From NCBI GenBank assembly GCA_900696465.1, contig CAADGE010000048.1:1-64000 (forward strand): DNA of 64,000 bases, given 5' to 3'. Source of the DNA: an uncultured Planctomycetota bacterium. GTDB lineage: Bacteria; Planctomycetota; Phycisphaerae; UBA1845; UTPLA1. Under the pieces are notes generated by a model. The model was not told the origin of the DNA, searched no databases, and was given only the letters and a program-made list of their open reading frames with translations. Within the stretch, counting starts at the first letter, position 1. Each line of letters begins with the position of its first letter. Both the position numbers and the translations under genes were made by a program. This document shows positions 34,575 through 44,224 of the stretch, piece by piece.

Positions 34575-35341
34575 CGTCCTCTCCTGAGCAGCATTCCGCA
34601 TGCGCCGAGCGCGAGCAGCCCGATGCTTGCGGGCTCCGGAATGTATGTGATGGTCAGCACCGGTCGTATATCGTCTGCCACGACAGGTCCGCCCGCGGCT
34701 TCGCGGCTGTAGAACCGGCGCATCAGGTTGTTTGCCGATTCGACACCAATGGCGATCCAGCCGTGGTTCTGTCCGGGGTTGTCGAGCCAGTTCTGAACGT
34801 CAGTAACCAGCAGTGCGGAGGACCACGTATGAACGGTATCGATCGAATCGCCGTGCACCATTGCAAAAGCTCGTGAGAGCGGGTCGAAGTCGCCGCCAGG
34901 CGTTGTCCATTCCGTTGTGTTAAACGCGGAATAGCGCCAAGTGGCTGATCCGTTGGTAGCCGGAGCGCCGCCCGCCGGCGGGTTGGCCGTTGAGTTTCCA
35001 CCTTCCTGCCAGGGGGCAGTCAGCCGGAAGAGATCCACGCGTTGCGCAGCGGGCTGGCCGACAGGCGGCTGGGTCATCGTCAGAATGACATCGACGATGG
35101 TTACGCCCGCTGGTAATTCTGAAGCAATGTCGAACCAAAGAAGGCCGCGCCGCAATTCAGTTGCATTGTTGCGACGACCGACGGCCATTTGCGTGGCAGC
35201 CCCATTGTTGTTGTCAAGCTGTTCAGCGTAGATCGTATCGTCCATGCCCGGCAGGATGTTGATGACGGCTGCATGGCCCGAACTCGTCGTGGCGAACGCC
35301 GCTGCGGCGCAGGTAACGGCAAGAAGCATCATTCTGTGCAT
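34571..35341 (-). CDS. PEP-CTERM surface protein, DNRLRE-like
   Basis: 256 residues from ATG 35339-35341, nine bases after AAGGAG. A signal peptide ends near GHAAV (residue 25). One beta-rich domain follows: LPGMDDTIYAEQLDNNNGAA, RRGLLWFDIASELPAGVTIV and WSSALLVTDVQNWLDNPGQN. This is the layout of DNRLRE-type carbohydrate or surface domains. The C-terminus is a textbook PEP-CTERM signal: IPEPASIGLLALGACGML then LRRGR. The tail is expected to be cleaved by an exosortase, fixing or releasing the protein at the cell surface. The gene overlaps the downstream binding-protein gene by four bases. Confidence 0.88.
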   Translation of the reverse strand: MHRMMLLAVTCAAAAFATTSSGHAAVINILPGMDDTIYAEQLDNNNGAATQMAVGRRNNATELRRGLLWFDIASELPAGVTIVDVILTMTQPPVGQPAAQRVDLFRLTAPWQEGGNSTANPPAGGAPATNGSATWRYSAFNTTEWTTPGGDFDPLSRAFAMVHGDSIDTVHTWSSALLVTDVQNWLDNPGQNHGWIAIGVESANNLMRRFYSREAAGGPVVADDIRPVLTITYIPEPASIGLLALGACGMLLRRGR

Positions 35342-35400
35342 TACTCTTTCTCCTTCTGTCATACTTTCGTTGACTGCTTCGAGTTGATGATCTCTGTCGC

Positions 35401-36153
35401 CTATTGCGGCCCGGGCCAAATGCTTTCCGGATCAAACCACTGCACATCTTCTCGCTTGGGGTCTCCTGCTCCGCAGCCGATCGCGCTGCCGGTGAAGGCA
35501 GATACATGACCATCCAGGAACAAAATATTGATCGAGCCGCGATGACGAACATCCGGATTCCACGGCGCGGAGGAAGGCAGGACGCTGGAGCGTGGCCCCG
35601 GACCTTCCGTCAGCAGCACGAGTGACGCGGGCTTGGGGATACGTTCTTGCTTCGTTGGATATGCGTCGTTCCAGGTCGATACGCGCATGCTCATGGCATA
35701 CGCGAGCCAGACAAATCCGAGGTCAGCGGGACCGGCAGGACAATTCCAGATTCCGGTATCACCGGGTCGGGGGCGCCGTCCGTCAATGAAACGCTGTTGC
35801 AGACTCGACTCGCCCAGCATGACTGGTACGGCATTGAACCAGTCGTCCGCACGGTCGATCTGTGTAGTTACCTGCAATCCCTGGCCGCGGCGGGGAAGAA
35901 ATCCGCTGAACTCCTGCGCATAGTATTGAAAGCCGCGCCCCCATGTGCTGAGCGTTGCCAGACAGGCACTCTGCCGTGCCGTTGCCCTCGCTGCGGAGAG
36001 CGAGGGAAGGAGAATCGCTACCAGGAACGCCTGAATTGCAATTACAATGAGAAGTTCAATGAGCGTTAGCCCGCGATCGGGGAATTTGTGAAATGGCCGA
36101 AGTGCCGCAGTCGGGCAGGGCGAAAATCCAACGGCTAGCTTCCCTCGCGCCAT
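35401..36153 (-). CDS. Pseudopilin with H-X9-DG processing signature
   Basis: 250 residues from ATG 36151-36153. A prepilin-type N-terminal motif is at about residue 27: DRGLTLIELLIVIAIQAFLV, i.e. G, hydrophobic pair, E at +5, then a hydrophobic helix. The C-terminal region has HRGSINILFLDGHVSAF, where H is followed nine residues later by DG: the H-X9-DG signature of the large planctomycete type II secretion-like family. Such proteins are cleaved by prepilin peptidase and held in the inner membrane. Target unknown. It heads the leftward operon with the PEP-CTERM and binding-lipoprotein genes. Confidence 0.88.
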   Translation of the reverse strand: MARGKLAVGFSPCPTAALRPFHKFPDRGLTLIELLIVIAIQAFLVAILLPSLSAARATARQSACLATLSTWGRGFQYYAQEFSGFLPRRGQGLQVTTQIDRADDWFNAVPVMLGESSLQQRFIDGRRPRPGDTGIWNCPAGPADLGFVWLAYAMSMRVSTWNDAYPTKQERIPKPASLVLLTEGPGPRSSVLPSSAPWNPDVRHRGSINILFLDGHVSAFTGSAIGCGAGDPKREDVQWFDPESIWPGPQ

Positions 36154-36166
36154 GTTTCGGGTACAA

Positions 36167-36185
36167 TTGTATCTAGAAGATACAA
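36167..36185. promoter_or_regulatory. Perfect palindrome, candidate operator of the divergent genes
   Basis: TTGTATCT-AGA-AGATACAA: eight paired bases with a three-base spacer, in the middle of the 34-bp gap between the leftward pseudopilin gene and the rightward regulator gene. Its right edge is two bases before the regulator ATG. A dimeric XRE protein bound here would block both transcripts. Binding is inferred. Confidence 0.6.
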
Positions 36186-36187
36186 GT

Positions 36188-37237
36188 ATGTCAATAACAG
36201 CCAACATCCGAAATCGAGTCTGCGAGGAACGTTCCCGCCGCGACTGGTCGCAGGCGGAACTGGCCCGTCGTGCAGGGCTGTCTCGAGCCGAGGTGAGCGC
36301 GATCGAAACGGGGAGGATAGTACCGTCAACGGCTGTTGCTCTGGCCGTTGCCGGTGCAATGGGTTGCACCGTTGAAGAGCTATTCAGTCTTGCTGATACG
36401 GCACACGCGGAGCCGCCATGGGCATGGGAACCGCTCCACCCGGCCACTCGATTCTGGGTAGCCGAAGTGGGTGGGAAGCTTCTTCGATTTCCGGTCGAGC
36501 CGTCGGCAAGCGGGTACATTGCCCACGACGGTGTAGCGGGAATGTCGACTCCGGTGAATTATCAATTCATCGCGCAAAAGACACTGATCATAGCCAGTTG
36601 CGATCCGACAGCCGGATTGCTGGCGGCCGAGATGAACCGACGCCACGGGCTTCGTGTGATTGTTCTTAGCCGAGGCAGCCGAGCGGGTCTTGAGTTGCTC
36701 CGTCGAGGGCTTATCCATGCCTCTGGTGTGCATCTGGCCGATGACGAGCACCCTGATGGCAACGTCAAGGCAGTCACCGAGATGATGGGGCCTGGACACC
36801 GTTTGCTGAGCGTCGCGCGATGGGAGGAGGGTATTGCACTTTCGCCCCGCCTTGGCATGCGGACCGTCTCCAGCTTGTTTAAGAAGTCCGTTCGCTGGAT
36901 CGGACGGGAGCCGGGTTCGGGTGCGAGACAGTGCCTCGACATGCTGTTTGCAGGTCGAGTTGCTCCGAAAGCCATTGCGCACAATCACTCTGAAGTCGCG
37001 ATGGCCATTCGCGGAGGGTCGGCGGATGCCGGCGTCTGCGTTCGCGTGACTTCCGACGAACACGGTCTTTATTTCCTGTCGGTGAAGTTGGATCACTACG
37101 ATCTGTGCATCTCGGAAGCCAACGAGCCGAGGTTGGAAGCATTGGTTGATGCAGTTCGTTCCCCGACCTATCGACAAATGCTTAATGAAATCCCCGGCTT
37201 CTCCGCAGCCAGCGGAGAAACGATTGCTGCCGTCTGA
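36188..37237 (+). CDS. XRE-family regulator with PBP-like (PF12727-type) sensor domain
   Basis: 349 residues. The N-terminal helix-turn-helix is RDWSQAELARRAGLSRAEVS followed by AIETGRIVPSTAVALAVAGA. From about residue 90 a periplasmic-binding-protein-like domain follows: IIASCDPTAGLLAAEMNRRH, GLRVIVLSRGSRAGLELLRR, PKAIAHNHSEVAMAIRGGSA and DAGVCVRVTSDEHGLYFL, like the PF12727 domain of molybdate-type regulators. It therefore probably senses a small ligand in the cytoplasm. Divergent transcription from an operon that includes a TupA-like lipoprotein suggests control of that operon. The start is ATG 36188; the frame opens 36 bases earlier inside the neighbour's 5' end. Confidence 0.88.
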   Translation: MSITANIRNRVCEERSRRDWSQAELARRAGLSRAEVSAIETGRIVPSTAVALAVAGAMGCTVEELFSLADTAHAEPPWAWEPLHPATRFWVAEVGGKLLRFPVEPSASGYIAHDGVAGMSTPVNYQFIAQKTLIIASCDPTAGLLAAEMNRRHGLRVIVLSRGSRAGLELLRRGLIHASGVHLADDEHPDGNVKAVTEMMGPGHRLLSVARWEEGIALSPRLGMRTVSSLFKKSVRWIGREPGSGARQCLDMLFAGRVAPKAIAHNHSEVAMAIRGGSADAGVCVRVTSDEHGLYFLSVKLDHYDLCISEANEPRLEALVDAVRSPTYRQMLNEIPGFSAASGETIAAV

Positions 37238-38025
37238 TCCTTCCATCGAGAACGGATAGCGACTTCCGATGGGTAGTGGCTACCTGGAACAGCCCAAGAA
37301 CCCATTCCCCTGCACGTTTCATTATCAATTGTTGCAGGACGCAGCGCTGCAGGAATCCGAAGTTCGGACAAGTCCTTCAGCGATGCATTCGCACGCTTAT
37401 GTGACGTGAATCTCTACCTCGCAAAAATTCGCGACAGGCATACTATTTTCCTGAGAAGAATCTGTCTCGGGCCGGGTACATGAGTTACAGCTTGGCAGGA
37501 AGATGACACGCACCGATCGACCATCGGAAGTAGTCCTGTTCGAAGTTTCGGAAAAGGGTCATCCATCTGTCATGCACGGGGACCGCGGTCCGGCCGCGCG
37601 GTTTGCGTATGTCTCTTCCAGATCAATCTGGTAAGATGCTTTCCGAGCGGGTCTATTATGAACTCCACTCGGGCGTATCGTCATTTCCCGGCGGATTCAG
37701 ACCACGGATCGACGTGGCCAGGCACCGCTGTTTCCTGTCTGAGCAGACGACGGAGCAGTATTCGCCTCCGTTCATGTATAGTCTCAACCTGCGTGGCGAC
37801 TGTGAGGTGGCTTGGGGATTGCCTCGAAGTCGGGCGCACGGGACGGAACATCTCCGCGCTGTCCGAGGTTCGAGCATTGGCATGCCTGCGGAAGGGCTGC
37901 CTGCATTTCATTTGTTCAGAGAAGGTGAAGTATCTGCTGCGCTGGCAGCTTATTTCACGGCGATCGTGCGGCGCGGCTCATGGCTCGTACCTGGCGGAAG
38001 CGGTCTGAAGGAGCGGTGCTGTACC
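37238..38025. other. Gene-free stretch before the zinc-finger kinase
   Basis: 788 bases without a convincing gene. Frames are open here, including an upstream extension of the kinase frame, but their composition is not that of neighbouring proteins and no ribosome site supports them. A perfect 12-bp palindrome GGACCGCGGTCC lies at 37580-37591. It may be leader, decayed gene or promoter space for the kinase operon. Confidence 0.45.
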
Positions 38026-40431
38026 ATGGCCGGATGCTTGACCGATCATGATCTGCACCAGTTCCACTCCGGCGAGATCGAGTCGGCTGTGGCCGACGTC
38101 GTACAACGCCATCTCGACACCTGCTCCAACTGCGCAAGTCGCAGTGCCGCCCTCATCGCCGCGCAGGACCGACTTCTGCTCCAGGCGCGGGAGGTCAGAC
38201 GCCAGCCGCTGCCCACTGCGGCTACGCCACCGCGACAGATCCGGGTGAATGCTGGGGCTGTTCCAGTGCCGATCGAATCTCCGGAGCAAATCGGCGCCTA
38301 CAAGCTCCTCGAAGTGCTGGGGGAGGGAGGCCTGGGCACCGTATGGCTCGCACAGCAGGAGCAACCCGTTCGGCGCCGTGTCGCGCTGAAGGTCATCAAG
38401 GCCGGCATGGACACGCGGGAGGTCGTGCGGCGCTTCGAGGCAGAGCGCCAAGCCCTGGCGCTGATGGACCATCCGAACGTCGCAAAGGTCTTCGACGGCG
38501 GCGCGACACCGCAGGGCCGGCCCTACTTCGTCATGGAGTATGTCGCCGGGGAGCCCATCACGACGTACTGCGACAGGAATAAGCTGGCCATGACGGACCG
38601 TCTGGAGCTCTTCATCGGCATCTGCGAGGCCGTGCAGCATGCGCATCTCAAGGGCATCATACACCGCGACATCAAGCCCACCAACGTGCTGGTCAGCGTC
38701 CGGGATGGCAAGCCGACGCCCAAGGTGATCGACTTTGGCGTAGCCAAGGCGACGAACCAGCGCCTCACGGAGCACACGATCTATACCGAGCACGGCCTGC
38801 TCATCGGCACGCCGGAATACATGAGTCCGGAACAGGCCGAGATGGGTGCGACCGATGTGGATACGCGGACGGATATCTATTCCCTGGGCGTGCTACTTTA
38901 CGAATTGCTGACCGGCGCGCTTCCGTTCGATTCTCAGAATCTCCGCCGTGCGGGTTATGCGGAGATACAACGCATCATCCGAGAGGTTGATCCACCCAAG
39001 CCCAGCACCAAGCTGTCCTCGCTTCGCCAGGCAAAGACCGCGTCTTCGACGATCGTTCAGGTTGCAGTCAATGCCGACGGGGGTAAGCCCGATCCGGCCA
39101 AGCCCTCAACCGTCGTGGAAGTAGCAGATCGTCGCCGGACGGATGTCCGCACACTGCTTCGCCAGCTTCGCGGCGATCTCGATTGGGTCGTCATGAAGTG
39201 CATCGAAAAGGATCGCACACGTCGTTACGAATCGGCCGGTGAGCTGGCGATGGAAATCCGGCGATTCCTGAGAAACGAGCCGGTCAATGCCGGGCCGCCA
39301 AGCATCGGTTATCGATGCAGGAAGTTCCTCCGGCGGAATCGGACCGCGGTCATCGCCGTCAGCGCCATCGCGATGTTTTCGATCGCTTCACTGGCGGCGG
39401 TCCGATCTTCGCACAAGGCGCGACAAAGGGAACAGGAAGCGAAGGCGCTGCGGATCGAGGGATTTGTGCGGCAGGGCGTCGAGCACCGCGCCAATCGCGA
39501 CTGGGAGTCCGCCGCCCGCATGTTTCGAGCCGCGCTGGCGGAGGATCCGGATTGCTACCGCGCCTTGGTAAATCTCGTCGCGGTGCAGCGATTTCGCTTC
39601 GAGGACCAGATACCTGCGGCGGTTCTCGACGAGTGCGTGTCGCTGCTTGATCGGGCGCTGGCCCTCGAGCCCGATCGGGCCGAGGCGTGGAACGCGCGTG
39701 GCGTGTTTCTTCGGATGAGCGGCAAGTACGACGAGGCGATCGATTCCCACCGTCGCGGCATCCGCGCGAATGAGAGTTTCTACGCCAACTGGGCAAGCGT
39801 GGCTTCCGTGTATGCCCTGCGAAACCAACTGGACGAAGCCGAGAAGCATCTGCAACAGGCATGCGCGCTGGAGGGGGCCGCAGGCGACGGCATGCCCTGG
39901 CACAACCTCGCGGCGGTCCTGTTGCAGCTCGGGAAGACCGACGCCGCGATCGAGAGTCTTGAACGCGCCAAGCGCATCAAGTCCGCGGATGTGCCGACGA
40001 TCCTCTTACAGGCCCGCGTCCATCTGGTTCGCCGTACAACGGAAGACCTGCGCCTGGCATATCGCGCCGCAATTACGGCCGACGGGCTCAACGAAGGCGA
40101 GAAAAAGAATCCACGGGTTGCGAGAATCCTGGCACTGACCGAGCTCGCCAATGGTCAGTGGAGCGAGGCCATCGCCGCGGCGCAGCGAGCCAGCGCCGCA
40201 GGCGATACTCCCATCTGGCCGCTGCTGGTTCGGGCCGTGGCCCATTCTCGCCTTGGAAACACTCACGAAGCACAGAAGCTCGTGAACGAAGCCCGCGAGG
40301 CATGGCCGGCCGAATACGACGATTCCGAGACCGTCGTGCGACTCGATCAGGGGCTTCTCTGGTTTGAGTCGGTGTCAGACGCCCGGTCACTCCTGCAGGA
40401 GGTGGACCGCGGCGGGATTGCCGAACCGTGA
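38026..40431 (+). CDS. Ser/Thr kinase with N-terminal zinc finger and C-terminal TPRs
   Basis: 801 residues from ATG 38026. An H-x3-C-x2-C finger (HLDTCSNC, residues 29-36) in the first 40 residues resembles anti-sigma-type zinc fingers. Kinase motifs: GEGGLG (99-104), Lys122, HRDIKPTN (213-220), DFG (236-238) and GTPEYMSPEQ. One membrane helix (TAVIAVSAIAMFSIASLAAV, about residue 430) precedes TPR-like units (MFRAALAEDPDCYRALVNLV, AEAWNARGVFLRMSGKYDEA, NQLDEAEKHLQQACALEGAA). The GAAGGAG site lies 12 bases upstream, somewhat far. It is just upstream of a giant beta-helix protein and may share its transcript. Confidence 0.9.
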   Translation: MAGCLTDHDLHQFHSGEIESAVADVVQRHLDTCSNCASRSAALIAAQDRLLLQAREVRRQPLPTAATPPRQIRVNAGAVPVPIESPEQIGAYKLLEVLGEGGLGTVWLAQQEQPVRRRVALKVIKAGMDTREVVRRFEAERQALALMDHPNVAKVFDGGATPQGRPYFVMEYVAGEPITTYCDRNKLAMTDRLELFIGICEAVQHAHLKGIIHRDIKPTNVLVSVRDGKPTPKVIDFGVAKATNQRLTEHTIYTEHGLLIGTPEYMSPEQAEMGATDVDTRTDIYSLGVLLYELLTGALPFDSQNLRRAGYAEIQRIIREVDPPKPSTKLSSLRQAKTASSTIVQVAVNADGGKPDPAKPSTVVEVADRRRTDVRTLLRQLRGDLDWVVMKCIEKDRTRRYESAGELAMEIRRFLRNEPVNAGPPSIGYRCRKFLRRNRTAVIAVSAIAMFSIASLAAVRSSHKARQREQEAKALRIEGFVRQGVEHRANRDWESAARMFRAALAEDPDCYRALVNLVAVQRFRFEDQIPAAVLDECVSLLDRALALEPDRAEAWNARGVFLRMSGKYDEAIDSHRRGIRANESFYANWASVASVYALRNQLDEAEKHLQQACALEGAAGDGMPWHNLAAVLLQLGKTDAAIESLERAKRIKSADVPTILLQARVHLVRRTTEDLRLAYRAAITADGLNEGEKKNPRVARILALTELANGQWSEAIAAAQRASAAGDTPIWPLLVRAVAHSRLGNTHEAQKLVNEAREAWPAEYDDSETVVRLDQGLLWFESVSDARSLLQEVDRGGIAEP

Positions 40432-40547
40432 ACGATTTACCGGAAGCAGTGAAACAGTGCGCCAGAATCGGAGGAATCCGCTCGCATACCGATTGCTATG
40501 CAGCCGTGTGTTTCTATAAGATATTGGCAGGAGAGAGTGGATCAGCT

Positions 40548-43500
40548 ATGGCCGGAGAACCCTCGAAACGAGCAGGACGGCTTCGTGTGTGCCCTTGCAG
40601 CGCCGTGCTCCTGCTGCTGGTCGGGTCGGCGTTGCTTGTGCTTCCGGGTTTCTGTGATCGCCTGCATGCCGAGATTGACGTACCCATCGGCTACGAAAGC
40701 CACCATGTCGGCGTGCAGGTTCGTGGCGGGCCGGATACCGACGACGACGGGGTGCCAGACGACGAAGACAACTGCCCGGCTGATCCCAACCCCGAGCAGG
40801 AAGATTGTGATCAGAACGGCATCGGCGACGCCTGCGATAACCCTTTGCCCACGCGGCTGTACGTCGATGCACATGCTACCGGGGCCAACGACGGCACTTC
40901 GTGGACGGACGCCCTCACCGACCTGCGCGTTGCCCTCGACCGGGCCGCCTGCTCTGAGGGTTCGGTGACGGAGATTTGGGTTGCCGACGGCGTCTATCGG
41001 CCTTCAAGCAGCGGTGACCGCACGGCTTCCTTCCAGCTTCTGAACAATGTCGCAGTCTATGGCGGCTTTGCCGGCGGCGAGACGATGCTCTCACAGCGCA
41101 ATTCCGCGCAGAATCTGAGCATCCTGAGCGGCGATCTTTCTCAAGACGACGGGCCGAACTTCACGAACTACGGAGAAAATTCTTACCACGTCGTCGATGC
41201 CAGCGGGACCGACGCATCGGCTGTTCTCGACGGCTTTGTCATTCGCGCCGGCAATGCCAATGCCGTTTCAGGCATGAACACCACCGGCGGGGGCCTCTAC
41301 GCGAACGAGGGCAGCCCGACGATTCGCAACTGTACGTTTCGACGCAACCGCGGCCGCAGCGGCGGCGGCGTTGGAATCGAGGGCATGACGAGCATCGTTT
41401 TCGAATCGAATCTTGTTGAAGAGAATGCCGCATTCCAAGAGCCCGGCGGCGCCATGCGCATGCCGGGCATTAATGAAGGGCCCTACGGCTCGCCGGTGAT
41501 CCGTAATTGTCGGTTTCTTCGTAACACTGCACCAGCGACGGCAGCGGGTGCGACCGGCGGCGTCTCGATCGGCAGCACGAATGCCGTCATCACTGGTTGT
41601 CACTTCGAAGCGAACGTGGGGGCGCGGGGAGGTGGCATGGGATTAGGCGGTGCCGGTGCGATGCTCGTGAGCTACTGCACCTTCGTGCGCAATGTCGCGA
41701 ACGGCCCCGCCACCTTCTGTGGTGGCGGCGGCCTTTCGCTGTCCGGCGGCCTGTTAACGGTACGGGTCGCCAATTGCCGGTTTGATGGCAATCGAGCGAT
41801 CAATGGCGTCGACGGTCGCGGCGGTGCGATTCGATTGGAAAACGGCACCTATACCCTCACCAACCTGACAATTGTTGGAAATGAAGCCGAGTACGGCGGC
41901 GGGATCTTTTCTGTTCACACCGTGAATCGGCGGCTCGTTAACTCGACCCTGATCGCCAACCGTGCCGTCTTCACCGGCGGTGGCGTTCGATTCGATGCGT
42001 CGGCTGCGGGTGTGCTGACCCTCTCAAACTGCATCGTCTATGCAAACACGGACTCCAGCGGCGGTGAGACTGCGCAGTTCTCCATCGTGAATGTCGCTTC
42101 CACCATTAACGCGACCTACTGTCTTGTTCAGGGCGGCTTTCCCGGTACCGGCAACATCGATCAGAACCCGCTTCTGTTTCGACTGCCGCACCCCGGCGTG
42201 GATACCCAGTGGGGCACTGCCGACGACGACTACGGTGATCTGCGGCTATTGTCCGGCTCACCCTGCATCGATTCCGCAAGCACGCCCAATGTCTCCATCG
42301 ACTACACCGACCTCGATGGCGACAGCAACACCAGCGAGCTGGTGCCGTACGACCTCGGCGGCAACAAGCGACTTGTGGACGATCCGTGGACGGTCGATAC
42401 CGGCGTGCCCGGCTCGCCTGTCGTCGACATGGGCGCCTACGAATATTTTCCCGACTGTAACAGCAACGACATCGACGACGCCGACGACATCCTCGCCGAT
42501 CCTTCCATCGACGTGAATCCGACTGACGGCATTCCCGATTCGTGCTGCTTCTGCGCCGCGGCAGGCGTCTGGAGCGACACCGGTACCTGGAGCTGTACTG
42601 CCGTGCCCGACAACGGCACGCCTCCCGGCAGCAGGTACAACGTGAACATCACCTGCCCCGTGCCGACTGTCACGCTCGACATTCCCGTGACGATCGACTC
42701 CGTCCGCGTCGAGCCGGGTCAGAATCTCGAAGTCACCGGCGGTGATCTCACCATCGACGCGCCGAGCGGCATCGTCAACAACGGCACGCTCATGATCGGA
42801 GCAGGGCGAAGCGTCGTCGCGGCGACGAGCTTTACCCTCGGCGGCGTTTCCCCAGTTCAGCTCGACGATGCGACGGCCTCGCTTTCCTCGGCGACGATTG
42901 CCGAGGTCGTGACCAACCTCAATACGATCAGCGGGCAGGGCACCCTCGATGCATCGTTCGACAACCTGGGAAGTATCCGGGCGAACGCCGCCGGACAGAC
43001 GCTGCTCGTCACCGGTCCCTCGAAGAACAACGAAGGAATCTTTCAGGCCGATTCGGGCGGCATCCTGTTGATCCGCGATGCCCAGATTACGGACGACTCC
43101 GGTAATGCGAGCGGTAGCTTCGTGGCCGATGGCGGAACGATTCGTCTGGACCCGACCGGAGCGCTACTGCGAGGTTCGGGGGCCTCGGCAGCGGGTCGAA
43201 CTGTCCGGGTGTCAAACGGCGGCGTCATCGAACTGCTCGCCGATTCGTCGCTGACCCTCAGCGGAGAATTGATCCTCGATGGCGGCTCGCTGATCGGCGC
43301 CTTGTCACCCAGCGGCACGATCGCCGTCGGCACCATCGAGATCATCGGCAGCCCGGTCGGCGGTGAGCTGGCCCTCTCGGGCAGTATGATCGCAACAACC
43401 ACCGGCGACCTGCGACTGGCGGAGTCTCCCTCCATGCTTCGCGGAATCATTCCGCCGGTGCTCAGTCTTGCAGGTACGTCGTCGATCGTGATCGGGGGCA

Positions 43501-44114
43501 ATTTTCAGATGGAAGGCAACGTCGGCGTGAATGCCTCCTCCGGCGATCCGCTCTACCTTCGCGGAGACTTCGATAACCGTGCGACCAATGGATTTCTCGT
43601 CGATCTGACGGCGGCCACCCTCACGTTTGACGGAACGGCGACGCAGAACATTGAAGCGGCGGGTATGGATTACGGGCCGCTGAACCCGTCCGGCTTCATC
43701 GACAATTACGCGGTCGGCACGCTTCGCGTCGAGCCCGGCCGAACACTGCATGTGGTCAACAGTTTTGATAACCAGGGCGACGGGCTGGGCTGCGAGGCGC
43801 TCTACGTCAGCACGCTGAGTCTAGGGGCTGGATGCACTCTGCGACTGAGCGGATGCAATGTCTACTACGAGACACTCGTGGAAAAATCCGGCGTGACCGT
43901 TATTCGGGAGGGAGGCGCCCACCTGATCGCCATGTATGCCGGTGATCTGGATGGCGATTCCGTCACCAATATGTCCGATGCTGAGCAGTTGGTGTTGATC
44001 CTGCTCGGCGGCACGTGCAGCCCGGAATGTCTCGCGCAAGCGGACCTCAACCGCGACGGTCTGGTCAACGGTCTGGATATCGCCATCATGGCGCTGCTGC
44101 TCTCCGGCTGGTAA
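40548..44114 (+). CDS. Giant secreted parallel beta-helix protein with dockerin-like tail
   Basis: 1188 residues. ATG 40548 begins a good signal sequence (CSAVLLLLVGSALLVLPGF); a GTG at 40428, overlapping the kinase stop as GTGA, would give 40 more residues ahead of it. A thrombospondin-3-like stretch (DTDDDGVPDDEDNCPADPNP) leads into a right-handed beta-helix/polymorphic repeat region (NTTGGGLYANEGSPTIRNCT, GGVSIGSTNAVITGCHFEAN, RRLVNSTLIANRAVFTGGGV). A second beta-rich half follows, rich in N-G-T-L and V-x-x-S-F patterns. The tail (YAGDLDGDSVTNMSDAEQLV to end) has two Asp-rich loops like a dockerin. It is a likely extracellular adhesin or polysaccharide-binding protein. Confidence 0.85.
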   Translation: MAGEPSKRAGRLRVCPCSAVLLLLVGSALLVLPGFCDRLHAEIDVPIGYESHHVGVQVRGGPDTDDDGVPDDEDNCPADPNPEQEDCDQNGIGDACDNPLPTRLYVDAHATGANDGTSWTDALTDLRVALDRAACSEGSVTEIWVADGVYRPSSSGDRTASFQLLNNVAVYGGFAGGETMLSQRNSAQNLSILSGDLSQDDGPNFTNYGENSYHVVDASGTDASAVLDGFVIRAGNANAVSGMNTTGGGLYANEGSPTIRNCTFRRNRGRSGGGVGIEGMTSIVFESNLVEENAAFQEPGGAMRMPGINEGPYGSPVIRNCRFLRNTAPATAAGATGGVSIGSTNAVITGCHFEANVGARGGGMGLGGAGAMLVSYCTFVRNVANGPATFCGGGGLSLSGGLLTVRVANCRFDGNRAINGVDGRGGAIRLENGTYTLTNLTIVGNEAEYGGGIFSVHTVNRRLVNSTLIANRAVFTGGGVRFDASAAGVLTLSNCIVYANTDSSGGETAQFSIVNVASTINATYCLVQGGFPGTGNIDQNPLLFRLPHPGVDTQWGTADDDYGDLRLLSGSPCIDSASTPNVSIDYTDLDGDSNTSELVPYDLGGNKRLVDDPWTVDTGVPGSPVVDMGAYEYFPDCNSNDIDDADDILADPSIDVNPTDGIPDSCCFCAAAGVWSDTGTWSCTAVPDNGTPPGSRYNVNITCPVPTVTLDIPVTIDSVRVEPGQNLEVTGGDLTIDAPSGIVNNGTLMIGAGRSVVAATSFTLGGVSPVQLDDATASLSSATIAEVVTNLNTISGQGTLDASFDNLGSIRANAAGQTLLVTGPSKNNEGIFQADSGGILLIRDAQITDDSGNASGSFVADGGTIRLDPTGALLRGSGASAAGRTVRVSNGGVIELLADSSLTLSGELILDGGSLIGALSPSGTIAVGTIEIIGSPVGGELALSGSMIATTTGDLRLAESPSMLRGIIPPVLSLAGTSSIVIGGNFQMEGNVGVNASSGDPLYLRGDFDNRATNGFLVDLTAATLTFDGTATQNIEAAGMDYGPLNPSGFIDNYAVGTLRVEPGRTLHVVNSFDNQGDGLGCEALYVSTLSLGAGCTLRLSGCNVYYETLVEKSGVTVIREGGAHLIAMYAGDLDGDSVTNMSDAEQLVLILLGGTCSPECLAQADLNRDGLVNGLDIAIMALLLSGW

Positions 44115-44224
44115 TCGGCCCGCGTCACAGTTCCATCAACAAGAGTTGTTGTCGAAAGCTCTGCGTCCTGCGACGGCGCGGGCGGGTTTGGGTCGATAGT
44201 ACCTTTCGTCCATGAAGCCGCGCG

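Noticed and set aside
37603-38025. N-terminal extension of the zinc-finger kinase
   Set aside because: The frame is open, but composition is unlike a protein. The zinc-finger head begins cleanly at 38026.
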